From positions 818,501 through 882,500 of the forward strand of contig NZ_CP081844.1 in NCBI RefSeq assembly GCF_019803445.1: DNA of 64,000 nucleotides. The letters are read 5' to 3'. The position numbers and the translations under genes were made by a program. The notes under the pieces were generated by a model that saw only the letters and a list, made by a program, of their open reading frames with translations, had not been told where the DNA came from and did not search any database. Of this stretch, positions 1-8,948 are shown piece by piece (position 1 is the stretch's first letter; every line of letters starts with the position of its first letter). Source of the DNA: Caenibius sp. WL (GTDB taxonomy: Bacteria > Pseudomonadota > Alphaproteobacteria > Sphingomonadales > Sphingomonadaceae).

Positions 1-2037
1 ATCGCCATAACGGCACTTTCTGCAGACCAGCTCGATCAGCGCGGCGTAAATGACATTCGCGGCCTGACCGATTATACTCCCAACCTGCAAATTGCTGATT
101 TTGCCGGGTATGCGCAGATCTTCATACGTGGGGTCGGGTCCAACGATCCCTTCGCCGGCACCGATCCCAGTTCCACGGTGCACCTTGATGATGTCTACCT
201 TGGCCGTACTCTGGGATATTTTTCCAGCTTCCTCGATGTCGAACGGATCGAGGTCTTGCGAGGGCCGCAGGGTACACTTTACGGGCGCAACTCGGTAGGC
301 GGCACTATCAACGTAATCACCCGCAAACCAACGGACGCGTTCAAAGCCCAGCTTCAGGTTGGCGCGGGAACCTACGGTACCGCATCGGGCGCCGCCTACG
401 TCAGCGGAGGGCTGGGCGGGGGAATCGCCGCAGGCCTTGCCGTGCAATATCGCCGCAATGGTGACTATTTCGACAATGTTTCCGCGGGCGGCGACATCGG
501 GCGAGACAGCAATTTCGGAATACGCGGGCAGATCGTTGCCCCGCTCGGTGCCGGTGAGGCAATTTTGCGCGGTGACTACACTCGCCAGAAAGGGCGGCTT
601 GTCGGTTATTCCAAATTGCTGGCTCCGACCGGCCTTGCCTCTGACGATGCCGTATTGGGCGACTTCGACAAGATTTCGCTGAACCGTCACAACCGCCAGA
701 AGCAATCGGGTGGTGGGGTGTCTCTGGAGTTGAGCTTCCCGTTATCCGATACGGTGACTCTGAAATCACTCTCTTCATGGCGCCAGTTGCATGGCGATCT
801 GGACTATGATTCCGATGCGAGCGCGATCGATATCGGGCGTTCCACGGTCAACCTGCGTCAGGAGCAATACAGCGAAGATCTCTCTCTGACAGGTAAGTTC
901 GACAATCTCACGTTGTTTGCGGGCTTGTTCTATTTTTACGAGAAGGTGAAGGAGCCGCTCCGCTTCGCACTCTATCCGGCAAATGCCAGCAATTTCCGCC
1001 TTCCCGAGATCCGCACCAACTCCATCGCGTTTTACGGGCAGGCTGAATACGCTGTCAGCCCGCAACTCTCGTTCATTGCGGGGATGCGATACACCCGCGA
1101 ACGCAAGAAACTGAATGGACGTTTCCTCTGGACAGCGTCGGCATCGCCTGACTTCGATACGGCCTTGGCAGCCCCCGCCATTGGTGCCCCGTATTTCTAC
1201 GATCCCTTCACTGCGAAAGCATCAGAAACCTACGATGCCTGGACACCCAAGTTTGGGTTCAATTTCCGGCCTGACAGCCATACTCTCATTTACGCGTCGA
1301 TCACGCGTGGCTTCAAGAGTGGCGGGTATGACATGGGATCAACTGACAAAGGGAATGCCGAGCGCGGCTTCGCTCCGGAATTGCTGTGGTCTTATGAAGT
1401 GGGGGCAAAGACTTCGCTGATCGATCGCAAGCTCGATATCGCGCTCACCGGCTTCCGGTATGATTACGATGATCTGCAGGTAACCCTGTTTGTTCCGCCC
1501 TCTTACGCTGTGACGCAAAACGCTGCTTCCGCGCGGACCTATGGTGCCGAGCTGGAAATGCAGGCCCGTCCCGCTCGTGGCCTCACTCTCTCGGGTACAC
1601 TGGCCTATCTTGATGCCAAATACCGGCACTACACAGGCGCCTATACGGCCACCTTCGGCGCGTTTGACGCAACCGGGAAACGGCTGAACAATGCCCCCGA
1701 ATGGGCGTTCACCCTCGGGGCACAGTATGAATTTCCGTTGGCGGGGGGTAACAGCTATATCGGTGCCGACTACAAATGGCAGGACGATCTGTACTTCAGC
1801 CCTGCCAATGATGGGGTGGGCGGTGCCAGCGGCTATCTCGAACAGCAGAAGGCCTATGGTCTGCTCAACGCGCGTATTGGCTGGACCAGTGATGATGGGC
1901 GATATGGCATTGCTCTGGTCGGGCGCAATCTGCTCGACAAGAACTACGTCGTGTCCACCGCCAGTTACACCGCGGCGATCAGCGGAAGGCCGGGTACGCC
2001 GCGTACGGTGGACGCCACGTTTACGGTTAACTGGTAA
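1..2037 (+). CDS. TonB-dependent receptor, 5' end outside window
   Basis: Outer-membrane TonB-dependent receptor for energised uptake of a ligand that cannot be identified here. The frame is open from base 1; 678 residues are visible and the signal peptide and TonB box lie upstream of the window. The plug is seen in the first ~110 residues (FIRGVG, VERIEVLRGPQGTLYGRN, GGTINVITRKP), followed by a long beta-barrel ending in the usual aromatic C-terminus (FTVNW). The first ATG/GTG-type codon lies inside the plug (178), so an annotation starting there would be wrong. It is followed by an SDR and a CinA-like gene on the same strand, which suggests a catabolic unit continuing to the left. Confidence 0.95.
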   Translation: MAITALSADQLDQRGVNDIRGLTDYTPNLQIADFAGYAQIFIRGVGSNDPFAGTDPSSTVHLDDVYLGRTLGYFSSFLDVERIEVLRGPQGTLYGRNSVGGTINVITRKPTDAFKAQLQVGAGTYGTASGAAYVSGGLGGGIAAGLAVQYRRNGDYFDNVSAGGDIGRDSNFGIRGQIVAPLGAGEAILRGDYTRQKGRLVGYSKLLAPTGLASDDAVLGDFDKISLNRHNRQKQSGGGVSLELSFPLSDTVTLKSLSSWRQLHGDLDYDSDASAIDIGRSTVNLRQEQYSEDLSLTGKFDNLTLFAGLFYFYEKVKEPLRFALYPANASNFRLPEIRTNSIAFYGQAEYAVSPQLSFIAGMRYTRERKKLNGRFLWTASASPDFDTALAAPAIGAPYFYDPFTAKASETYDAWTPKFGFNFRPDSHTLIYASITRGFKSGGYDMGSTDKGNAERGFAPELLWSYEVGAKTSLIDRKLDIALTGFRYDYDDLQVTLFVPPSYAVTQNAASARTYGAELEMQARPARGLTLSGTLAYLDAKYRHYTGAYTATFGAFDATGKRLNNAPEWAFTLGAQYEFPLAGGNSYIGADYKWQDDLYFSPANDGVGGASGYLEQQKAYGLLNARIGWTSDDGRYGIALVGRNLLDKNYVVSTASYTAAISGRPGTPRTVDATFTVNW

Positions 2038-2125
2038 GATACGTCACACTCACGTCTATTTGAGACGTGCGGGTTTTCGGATTATGTGAGAACAGCGGTG
2101 GGTCAGGCCGCAAAAGGATATGGGT

Positions 2126-2980
2126 ATGAGCAAAGGTGTTGCCGTCGTTACAGGAGCAAGCCGGGGCGCTGGCCAGGGCATCGCACGGGCATTGGGGGCA
2201 GCAGGCTACACCGTCTATGTCACCGGGCGCAGTCAGACAGCGGACGCCTCGCCGCTGGGTGGAACCATCCATGAAACAGCCGCCGAGGTGACCGCAGCAG
2301 GCGGGCGCGGCGTTGCCTTCGCCTGCGATCATGCCGACGACGAAGCGGTGCGCGATCTGTTTGCCACCGTTGAGCGTAACGAAGGCCGCCTCGATATATT
2401 GGTCAACAACGCCGCGGCAATCAGCAATGATCTGATCCAGCGCGGGCCGTTCTGGACCCGGCCCGTCAGGATGGCGGACATCATTACCGTGGGCCTTCGG
2501 TCGAGCTACATCGCGGCCCATGCAGCGGCCCCTCTGCTTGTCGCCAAACCTGGCGGCCTGATGATTTTTACCTCGGCGCCTGGTGCGGTCAATTATGCCC
2601 ATGGTCCTGCCTATGGCGCGCAAAAGGCCGGAACGGACAAGATGTCGGCCGATATGGCGGTGGAACTGCGCCCCTTCGGCGTGGCGTCTGTCAGTATCTG
2701 GATGGGCCTTCTGAAGACAGCCCGATCAGCGGCTTCCATGGCGGAAAAACCCGGTCAGTTCGATTTTCTGCTGCCTTATATGGAAACGCCCGATTTCACG
2801 GGGCGCATTATCGCGGCGATACATAGCGATCCGGATATGATGGCGCTGTCGGGCCGTACCGTGATCGGGGCGGAACAGGCACGGGAATATGGCGTGCTCG
2901 ACATCGACGGAAACAGCCCGGACTCTCTCCGTCCCGTCGTCGGCGGTCCTTTCAAGTACGACGAACTCATCATTGATTGA
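2126..2980 (+). CDS. SDR family NAD(P)-dependent oxidoreductase
   Basis: Short-chain dehydrogenase/reductase of 284 residues. The N-terminal dinucleotide motif TGASRGAG, the NNAA motif and the active-site YGAQK (YxxxK) are all present, with a serine in the preceding FTSAPG strand. The long sequence and the SDR pattern resemble the DHRS1-like branch; the substrate is unknown. The start at 2126 is preferred because AAAGGA at 2113-2118 is well spaced from it, whereas an ATG at 2120 is too close. It lies 88 bases after the TBDR and may share its transcript. Confidence 0.9.
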   Translation: MSKGVAVVTGASRGAGQGIARALGAAGYTVYVTGRSQTADASPLGGTIHETAAEVTAAGGRGVAFACDHADDEAVRDLFATVERNEGRLDILVNNAAAISNDLIQRGPFWTRPVRMADIITVGLRSSYIAAHAAAPLLVAKPGGLMIFTSAPGAVNYAHGPAYGAQKAGTDKMSADMAVELRPFGVASVSIWMGLLKTARSAASMAEKPGQFDFLLPYMETPDFTGRIIAAIHSDPDMMALSGRTVIGAEQAREYGVLDIDGNSPDSLRPVVGGPFKYDELIID

Positions 2981-3086
2981 TTGGGGGGCGAGGTTTCCCA
3001 GAGGTTCGGCTGGACAAGTTTCATTTGCAACTCTCGAGTGTCGAGGAACTGTCGCGAAGAATAAGAATATCGGCTACGCTGCCGTG

Positions 3087-3605
3087 ATGCTCGACACGCT
3101 CGCTCCTATCGCCATGCAGGCAGCGGCCACCCTGACCAAGAGGCGTGAGACCATTGCCGTCGCCGATGGTGCGACCGGCGGGCTTATCTTGGCAGGTCTG
3201 CTCACGGTGCCCGGTGCCACCAGGTTTTGCCGAGGTGGCGGCGTAATCTATTCATTCAAGGGCCGTGAGGTGTTGCTGGGCCTGTCGAAGGAAGACTTGG
3301 CAGGCATGGAATCGGTTACCGAGCCCTACGCGCTGTTGCAGGCGCGTGCGATCCGGGACCGCTTTGATGCGGACTGGGGCATTGCCGAGAGCGGATCGGC
3401 AGGGCCAGGTAGGCATCCAGGCGGAGTGCCGACGGGCAGGAGCTGCATTGCCGTGGCTGGTCCCGATATCGCGGTCGTGACGACAATCGAAAGCGGCAGT
3501 GAGGATCGCATACACAATATGGGCGCCTTCGCGCTGGCGGCGCTCCGGTTCCTCAATTCCACATTGGAAGCAGCGTCCTCGGTCCAGGACTCGTTTTCCA
3601 ACTAA
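3087..3605 (+). CDS. CinA C-terminal (PncC-like) domain protein, degenerate active site
   Basis: Protein of 172 residues matching the CinA C-terminal domain, whose active members deamidate nicotinamide mononucleotide. The family pattern is visible: glycine-rich GGLI stretch, RGGGVIYSFKGREVLLG, VTEPYALLQA, a SGSAGP turn and IAVAGP. In active enzymes the N-terminal motif reads ESCTGG; here it reads DGATGG, so the usual serine/cysteine pair is missing and deamidase activity is doubtful. The start is uncertain: the frame is open further upstream, and no strong ribosome-binding site precedes the ATG at 3087. The gene follows the SDR by about 100 bases. Confidence 0.7.
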   Translation: MLDTLAPIAMQAAATLTKRRETIAVADGATGGLILAGLLTVPGATRFCRGGGVIYSFKGREVLLGLSKEDLAGMESVTEPYALLQARAIRDRFDADWGIAESGSAGPGRHPGGVPTGRSCIAVAGPDIAVVTTIESGSEDRIHNMGAFALAALRFLNSTLEAASSVQDSFSN

Positions 3606-3661
3606 TTGCATAACATATGTTATAAACCGGCAGCAGGTCATCGCATTTGCTCTGAGCAACT

Positions 3662-3686
3662 GAAACCAAATTGCTGATGAGACGTC
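3662..3686 (+). promoter_or_regulatory. Degenerate EcfG-like promoter (GAAAC-N16-CGTC)
   Basis: Two mismatches from the alphaproteobacterial general-stress consensus GGAAC-N16-CGTT. The spacing (16) and the distance to the start codon of the Gln-rich peptide (31 bases) match the perfect sites near katE and the 26-residue peptide. It is supported mainly by position. Confidence 0.3.
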
Positions 3687-3717
3687 CACCAAGCGGACGG
3701 GACGCTTGGAGAGTGAA

Positions 3718-3915
3718 ATGCAAAACAACCAGAATCAGCAGTCCGGTCAGGACCAGAATCGCCAGGACCAGAATGCAAACCAGCAGCCGGGCCAGCAGAA
3801 CCAGGATCAGAACAAGCCGGGTCAGCAGGATCAGGACAGACAGCGCCAGCAGGAACAGGAAGAAGAGCGTCGCCGCCAGCAGGATGAGAACCAGAATCCT
3901 CAGCAAAACCGCTGA
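3718..3915 (+). CDS. Gln/Asn-rich low-complexity small protein
   Basis: A 65-residue protein made almost wholly of Gln, Asn, Asp, Arg, Glu, Gly and Pro, with repeats of the QNQQ/GQQNQDQN kind. There is no signal peptide or membrane segment, and it should be disordered and soluble. The ATG at 3718 is preferred over an upstream TTG because GGAGAG lies at 3708-3713. A strong terminator follows directly and a weak EcfG-like promoter lies in front, so it looks like a one-gene stress transcript. The function is unknown. Confidence 0.65.
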   Translation: MQNNQNQQSGQDQNRQDQNANQQPGQQNQDQNKPGQQDQDRQRQQEQEEERRRQQDENQNPQQNR

Positions 3916-3920
3916 TCGGG

Positions 3921-3944
3921 AAAGGGCGGCTTCGGCCGCCTTTT
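3921..3944 (+). terminator. Rho-independent terminator after the Gln-rich peptide gene
   Basis: GGCGGC-TTCG-GCCGCC stem-loop with a UUCG-type tetraloop, extended by AAAG/TTTT pairing into a ~10-bp stem that ends in a T run. It begins 6 bases after the stop codon. Confidence 0.85.
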
Positions 3945-3983
3945 CATGACACGAATGATACCTGCCAGATTTGAGAAGCTCTA

Positions 3984-4328
3984 ATGGATGTTACAGCAGG
4001 AGATGGCTCTTTGAGCGATCTCGAACGGGCTGCATGCGCGGTGCCGGATGTAGGTGCATGCCCCCACACCTTCGCTTTTGCGCCGGAGCCAGCAGAACGG
4101 ATCGCACATTTTGCACCGACGGGCAGCGTGGTTATCCGCGGCCGGACATTTTACTATGGTCCTTTCCCCTTCAAGGATCAGCCCTCGCGAAATGATGTAG
4201 GCCTGCTCGGCCGTGAGGTTCTTATGCATGGCAAAACCTACAGGATTGCCGGGATTGAACGATACTCTCTTCCCACCCCTTTGATGCCGGGCGAGCCTGT
4301 CGGGCTGCTCTTGGAGCCGAGGGCTTAA
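3984..4328 (+). CDS. Hypothetical protein, 114 residues
   Basis: An open frame of 114 residues with no recognised family. The C-terminal two thirds look protein-like (VVIRGRTFYYGPFPF, GREVLMHGKTYRIAGIERY, GEPVGLLLEPRA), suggesting a small beta-rich fold. There is no signal peptide. The ribosome-binding site is weak (GAGAAG ahead of the ATG). It sits between the terminator of the Gln-rich gene and the BrkB gene. Confidence 0.5.
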   Translation: MDVTAGDGSLSDLERAACAVPDVGACPHTFAFAPEPAERIAHFAPTGSVVIRGRTFYYGPFPFKDQPSRNDVGLLGREVLMHGKTYRIAGIERYSLPTPLMPGEPVGLLLEPRA

Positions 4329-4601
4329 CGGACCATTTCCTCCTGTAGAGCGAAAGTTTCGACGGCGCGCGCGCCAATCCGAAAGCGTGCCAGGGCCACC
4401 CGGTTCGCCTGTTGCCGCTGTTCGCGCTACTGTTGCTCGCCGCTAGGATAGGGAAACGGCCCTTTGCCAGCGATACGAGGAAAAGGAGGCGATAATCCAG
4501 ACATCAGCCAATACCATGCATCATGGGCTGCCCAAGCAGATTGCCGCTGCGCGCAACGCACCAAGCGCATTCGCAAACGCAATGGGTGGGGAAGAGCGGC
4601 C

Positions 4602-5705
4602 ATGACGCAGCAAACGGAAAAGCAAGATACTCCGATAGCTGTGGAGCAAGATGGAACCGTGATTGCGCGGGAAGATTTGCCCCGGCTTGCCGAGAATGTG
4701 CCAGGCGGCACCGGTATCTCGCCTTTTCATATGCCGTGGGCCGCCTGGTGGCTGATCCTGAAGCGTATCTATGTGATGATCGGCTTTCACAATCTCAGTC
4801 TGCTGGCAGCAGGCGTTGCCTTCTATGCCTTCCTCGCATTTGTCCCTCTGATCGCATCTGTGGTGTTGCTGTATGGCCTGATCGGTGATCCGGCCACGGT
4901 GGCGGGCAGCATTGATCTCTTGTCAGGCGTGGCTCCGCCCGAAGTCCTGACGATTCTTCAAGATCAGCTTCTTTCTATCGTGACCAGCAGCAAGACCGCG
5001 CAAGGTTTCGGTCTGGCAGTCGCGCTGTTTTTTTCACTGTTTGGAGCGATGCGTGCTGCCACGGCGATGATGGCAGCGTTGAACGTCATTTATGAAGAGT
5101 ATGAAACCCGCAATATTATCCGGACCACGGGCGTCGCCGCCGCTATAACGCTCGGGATGGTCAGCGTTGCGGTTGTGGGTGTCGCGGCGATCTCGTTCTT
5201 CACTTACGTTCGCAATTTCCTGTCTCCCTACCTTGGGGAGACCGCGGTTTTCCTCGTTCAAGTGGCCACTTGGCTGGTGGCAGGCGCTCTTGTCAGCTTC
5301 ACTTTCGCTATCTTCTTTCGCTATGCGCCGGACAGGAGAGCAGCCAAATGGCGTTGGCTGTCGATGGGATCAGCTCTTTCGACGCTGCTCTGGCTCCTGA
5401 TCACGGTGGGTTTCGGGTTCTATGTGGCCAACGTCAGCAATTACAATGCGACCTATGGTTCGCTGGCCGCAGTCGTGATCTTTCTGATGTGGCTTTTCCT
5501 GTCGGCCTATGCCGTCCTTCTGGGGGCGGCAGTCAATGCGGAAACCGAAAGGCAGACCATGGTCGATTCCACAGTCGGGCCAGACATGCCAATCGGCACG
5601 CGTGGGGCGACGATGGCAGATACCATTGCCTTGAACGAGACAAGCCGCGCTCTTCTGGAGAAAAAGCGGCGCTACAAAGCCAACAGGCGTGCGGAGAGGG
5701 TGTGA
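4602..5705 (+). CDS. YihY/virulence factor BrkB family membrane protein
   Basis: A 367-residue inner-membrane protein of the YihY/BrkB (UPF0761) family. About six hydrophobic helices are visible after a soluble ~65-residue N-terminus. The family signatures include the LAAGVAFYAFLAFVPL first helix, a glycine-rich loop before the third helix, and the SNYNATYGSLAAVVIFLMW segment near the end. The molecular role of the family is unsettled; early claims of RNase BN activity were not upheld. The ATG at 4602 is preferred over an upstream in-frame start because GGGGAAGAG precedes it at good spacing. Confidence 0.9.
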   Translation: MTQQTEKQDTPIAVEQDGTVIAREDLPRLAENVPGGTGISPFHMPWAAWWLILKRIYVMIGFHNLSLLAAGVAFYAFLAFVPLIASVVLLYGLIGDPATVAGSIDLLSGVAPPEVLTILQDQLLSIVTSSKTAQGFGLAVALFFSLFGAMRAATAMMAALNVIYEEYETRNIIRTTGVAAAITLGMVSVAVVGVAAISFFTYVRNFLSPYLGETAVFLVQVATWLVAGALVSFTFAIFFRYAPDRRAAKWRWLSMGSALSTLLWLLITVGFGFYVANVSNYNATYGSLAAVVIFLMWLFLSAYAVLLGAAVNAETERQTMVDSTVGPDMPIGTRGATMADTIALNETSRALLEKKRRYKANRRAERV

Positions 5706-5776
5706 GGCTCCTATCGGTGCGCCAAGAAACGGCCGCTCCCCGCGAACATGCTTTCGAAGGCTGGCTTTCATCGCGC

Positions 5777-6007
5777 TTAGGTGACGTCGAGCGCGTTGAT
5801 GACAACGGCGAAACAAAGCCGGCCCTTTTCGTTCACGACATTGATCCGCAATCCGTCGTTGCGGTTCAGAATATCGGGTTCATCGGAAAGGAGACTCCCG
5901 CCGTAGCGTATCGCTTCACGGCGGGCAGCGTTATCGTCCGCCAGATCGAGACCGTCTTCATCCCGCTCGTGTGCGCTGCCGTGCATATGAAAGAAATAAC
6001 GTGTCAT
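5777..6007 (-). CDS. DUF6894 family small protein
   Basis: A 76-residue protein opening with MTRYFFHMHG and containing the D-E-DGLDLAD pattern and a conserved R-EA segment, typical of the DUF6894 proteins common in Rhizobiales and Sphingomonadales. The function is unknown. It is probably cytoplasmic, with no signal or membrane segment. An in-frame GTG exists at 6019, but the AGGAAGG sequence fits the ATG at 6007 better. It converges on the BrkB gene and lies just downstream of the Crp/Fnr regulator on the same strand. Confidence 0.8.
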   Translation of the reverse strand: MTRYFFHMHGSAHERDEDGLDLADDNAARREAIRYGGSLLSDEPDILNRNDGLRINVVNEKGRLCFAVVINALDVT

Positions 6008-6031
6008 GATGTGGCGCACCTTCCTGTGCGT

Positions 6032-6811
6032 TCACGGCAATGAGTTGTCGCGATGGAGATAGAGATCGGAAAAGCCGGCGATTGTGTAGAGCTGTTCGAT
6101 ATCGGCAACACGCAGGCGCCGACCTGTCCGCCTGACCGCACCCGATGCCTCAAGCGATCGCAATGTGCGATTGATATGGACAGGGGTCAAACCCAGCAAA
6201 TCGGCAAGCTGTTCCTGTGTGAGCGGGATATCGCTTTCATCCAGCCCCGGTGATGCCATCTGTCGCAACCGGACATGCAGTTCGCACAGAAAATGCGCGA
6301 GCCGTGCAAGGGCGTCTCGTCGTCCGATATTGAGAAGCCATTCGCGGCCGATCGATGCTTCGATCAGGATATCGACAAGGACAGCCCGCGCGAGCGGCGG
6401 ACGGTTCACAACGAGATTTTCCAGATCGGACAGAGAGACGATGGCAAGTTCGGCCACTGTCAGAGTCTGCAGATTATGATCCGCAGTTTTCAGGTAAAGC
6501 GATTGAAAATCGAGCGGGTCGCCGGGAATCTTGAGGGCGACGATCTGACGGCCGCCGCTTTTGGAAATCTTGTGACGAAACGCATAGCCCGAGAGCAGGA
6601 TCGGACATATCTGCGCACAATCGCCTTCGCGGAAAATATACTCCCCGGGCTCCAGGCGCCGCAAGCTGTAGGGCAGTTCGGCCATCGCGTTCTGAACTTC
6701 AGTCGACAACAAGCTGTGGGACAGCAGTTTGCGCACGAAAATCTCGAGGCGTCCTTCGCCATGAATCACAGGCAGCCCGTTACGGGATAACGGCAAGTGG
6801 TCAGGGGCCAT
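6032..6811 (-). CDS. Crp/Fnr family transcriptional regulator
   Basis: A 259-residue regulator with an N-terminal cyclic-nucleotide-binding-like beta barrel (PGEYIFREGD, then IPGDPLDF) and a C-terminal winged helix (PLTQEQLADLLGLTPVHINR, then RRTGRRLRV). There is no FNR-type N-terminal cysteine cluster, so oxygen sensing by a 4Fe-4S cluster is unlikely. The start at 6811 is chosen because AGGAAA lies about 9 bases upstream. It is divergent from the histidine kinase operon, which it may control, and a near-consensus EcfG promoter lies 35 bases upstream. Confidence 0.9.
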   Translation of the reverse strand: MAPDHLPLSRNGLPVIHGEGRLEIFVRKLLSHSLLSTEVQNAMAELPYSLRRLEPGEYIFREGDCAQICPILLSGYAFRHKISKSGGRQIVALKIPGDPLDFQSLYLKTADHNLQTLTVAELAIVSLSDLENLVVNRPPLARAVLVDILIEASIGREWLLNIGRRDALARLAHFLCELHVRLRQMASPGLDESDIPLTQEQLADLLGLTPVHINRTLRSLEASGAVRRTGRRLRVADIEQLYTIAGFSDLYLHRDNSLP

Positions 6812-6846
6812 ATTTTTGCTTTCCTGGCTGGTACGAATTCCGAATA

Positions 6847-6871
6847 AGCGACTGGCGCGCAAGTTCGTTCC
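6847..6871 (-). promoter_or_regulatory. Near-consensus EcfG promoter (GGAAC-N16-CGCT)
   Basis: The -35 GGAAC is perfect and the -10 has one mismatch (CGCT for CGTT). The 16-base spacer and the 35-base distance to the crp/fnr-type start codon match the other stress promoters of this window. Confidence 0.4.
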
Positions 6872-7004
6872 AAGGTGCGGATATGATATGTTTTTACCTC
6901 GAATTTAACATGGGTTAAGTCAGGGTTCCCGGCGATCTGCTACACGGCCGGGGATGGGCGCTGGTCGCCGAGTATCGGCACCGTAAAACCTAGGAAAAGC
7001 GTCA

Positions 7005-8507
7005 TTGGAAACGGATAAGATTACTGCGCTTGGCGGAAATGCGCGGTCGAACCGCATCATCATCGCTCTCCTCTCTATCGGTTTCGCAGCGCTCCTCGCA
7101 GCAGCGCTGGTCGCTTTCTGGGTGCAGCGGCAGAATGAGCAGGATGCGCGTTCGGTGTCCCATACCCTGGCTGTCGAGGCGAGCGTAGCGGCTTATGCCA
7201 GCGCCAACGAGCGGTTGGAGACGGCCCGGCGTGGTTTGTTGCTTACCGGCAACGCGGATTTCACCCGCACGATGGCGCAAGCTGAAACGGCAACGCGCAG
7301 CCGGCAGCGGGAACTCGACAGGCTCGTCTCTGACAATCCTTCGCAGCGCGCGCGGGTTGCCGAACTGCGATCACTTCTCGATGCTTATAGCGATCATCAT
7401 CGTCGCCTGCTCGCTCTCGGTGATGCGGGCAAGCGCGCGCTCATTGCCGATTTCGGTAATGACGCGGGCGTAAGATATATCCGCCAGGCGCGAACGATTA
7501 TTGACGCGATGCTGGCAGAAGAATTGGCATTGCTGCGTGAGCGCGAGCACCGGCAGGCCCGCACGCAGAAGCTGTTTCTCGGCGCGCTGATTGTGACCGG
7601 ATTGCTGATCCTGATCGTTGCGATTGCCACCTTGCTTCTGATGCGCAGCAACCTCGTTGCGCTGCGCCTGTCGCGTGCAGAGCTTTTCCGGCTGAACGAT
7701 GATCTTGAGGATATGGTCGAGGCGCGAACGGCGGAACTCAAGCGCGCCAATGCTGAAATTCAGCGATTTGCCTATATCGTTTCGCACGATCTGCGTTCGC
7801 CGCTCGTCAACGTGATGGGGTTTACCGCCGAACTCGAAGCTGCGCGTAAGGCCCTTGCAGACTACCTCGCAAAGAGTGATGCCGATGGTTGGCAGGCGCC
7901 CGATGCAGCGACACGCCTTGCCATCGAAGAGGATCTGCCGGAAGCGATCGGCTTCATTCGCAGCTCAACCCAGAAGATGGACCGCCTGATCAACGCGATT
8001 CTCAACCTGTCGCGGCAGGGCCGGCGTCTGCTGGCGCCCGAAAAGATCAATCTTACGGAACTGGCGCTTGGCATCGCGGCAAGTCTGGAGCACCGTGTGC
8101 AAGAGACCGGGACGGTGTTAAAAGTAGAACCGCTGCCGACCATCGTAAGCGACCGGCTTGCCGTCGAGCAGATGCTTTCGAACCTGATCGAGAATGCGCT
8201 CAAATATCTCAAGCCGGGGACGGCAGGTCTGATCACGGTCACGGGCGGGGGGGAATTGGGGCGTGTCTTTATCGAGGTATCCGACAACGGGCGTGGTATC
8301 GATCCGCGCGATCATGAACGCATTTTTGAACTTTTTCGCCGATCCGGACCACAAGACCAGCCTGGCGAGGGCATCGGGCTTGCTCACACCCGGGCGCTCG
8401 CCTACCGGCTCGGCGGCACGATAGAAGTGCAATCGGCCCTTGGTGAAGGCTCCACCTTTCGTTTGAATTTGCCCATGAAATGGCATGGCGGAGAAGAAAA
8501 TGCCTGA
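7005..8507 (+). CDS. CHASE3-domain sensor histidine kinase
   Basis: Membrane sensor kinase of 500 residues. Two helices (about 18-40 and 186-209) bracket a CHASE3 sensory domain in the periplasm, followed by a short coiled region, a HisKA domain with phospho-acceptor His near 261 (SHDLRSPL) and a HATPase domain (N box ENALKY near 395, G1 box DNGRGID, then GEGIGLAHT). This architecture resembles phytochrome-class kinases that work with Rcp1-like receivers, here encoded by the overlapping next gene. Translation appears to start at TTG, with AGGAAA at 6992-6997. The signal sensed is unknown. Confidence 0.93.
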   Translation: METDKITALGGNARSNRIIIALLSIGFAALLAAALVAFWVQRQNEQDARSVSHTLAVEASVAAYASANERLETARRGLLLTGNADFTRTMAQAETATRSRQRELDRLVSDNPSQRARVAELRSLLDAYSDHHRRLLALGDAGKRALIADFGNDAGVRYIRQARTIIDAMLAEELALLREREHRQARTQKLFLGALIVTGLLILIVAIATLLLMRSNLVALRLSRAELFRLNDDLEDMVEARTAELKRANAEIQRFAYIVSHDLRSPLVNVMGFTAELEAARKALADYLAKSDADGWQAPDAATRLAIEEDLPEAIGFIRSSTQKMDRLINAILNLSRQGRRLLAPEKINLTELALGIAASLEHRVQETGTVLKVEPLPTIVSDRLAVEQMLSNLIENALKYLKPGTAGLITVTGGGELGRVFIEVSDNGRGIDPRDHERIFELFRRSGPQDQPGEGIGLAHTRALAYRLGGTIEVQSALGEGSTFRLNLPMKWHGGEENA

Positions 8508-8946
8508 TCAACTGCCCGTGAATATCGTGATGATCGAGGATGACGAAGGTCATGCCCGCCTGATCGAAAAGAATATCCGCCGCGCCGGAATCTCAAACGC
8601 CATCCATCATTTTACCGATGGGACTTCGGCCCTCGAATTCCTGTATGACGCGAAGGACGGGCCGGTTCGCAACGGTCCTGCACTGGTGCTCCTCGATCTC
8701 AATCTTCCCGATATGAGCGGGACGGATATCCTTGAGCGCCTCAAGCGGGACGACAGCCCGCTGCGCCGCACTCCGGTTGTCGTCCTGACCACCACTGACG
8801 ATAAGGTCGAAATCCAGCGCTGTTATGATCTCGGCTGCAACGTCTATATCACCAAGCCGGTGAACTATGAGAATTTCGCCGATGCGATCCGCCAACTCGG
8901 CCTGTTTTTGTCGGTCATTCAGGTTCCTGAAGCGGATCTTCCTTGA
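8500..8946 (+). CDS. Single-domain response regulator (Rcp1-like)
   Basis: A stand-alone receiver of 148 residues. The acidic pocket (EDD at 13-15), phospho-acceptor Asp66 in LLDLNLPDMSG, the switch Thr in LTTTDD and Lys119 in ITKPVN are all intact. The C-terminal LGCNVYITKPVNYENF stretch is characteristic of Rcp1-type receivers that pair with phytochrome-like kinases. There is no output domain, so it probably passes phosphate on or binds a partner. The gene overlaps the kinase by 8 bases and has GGAGAAG before its ATG. It most likely links the CHASE3 kinase to the downstream receiver-kinase. Confidence 0.93.
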   Translation: MPDQLPVNIVMIEDDEGHARLIEKNIRRAGISNAIHHFTDGTSALEFLYDAKDGPVRNGPALVLLDLNLPDMSGTDILERLKRDDSPLRRTPVVVLTTTDDKVEIQRCYDLGCNVYITKPVNYENFADAIRQLGLFLSVIQVPEADLP

Positions 8947-8948
8947 GC

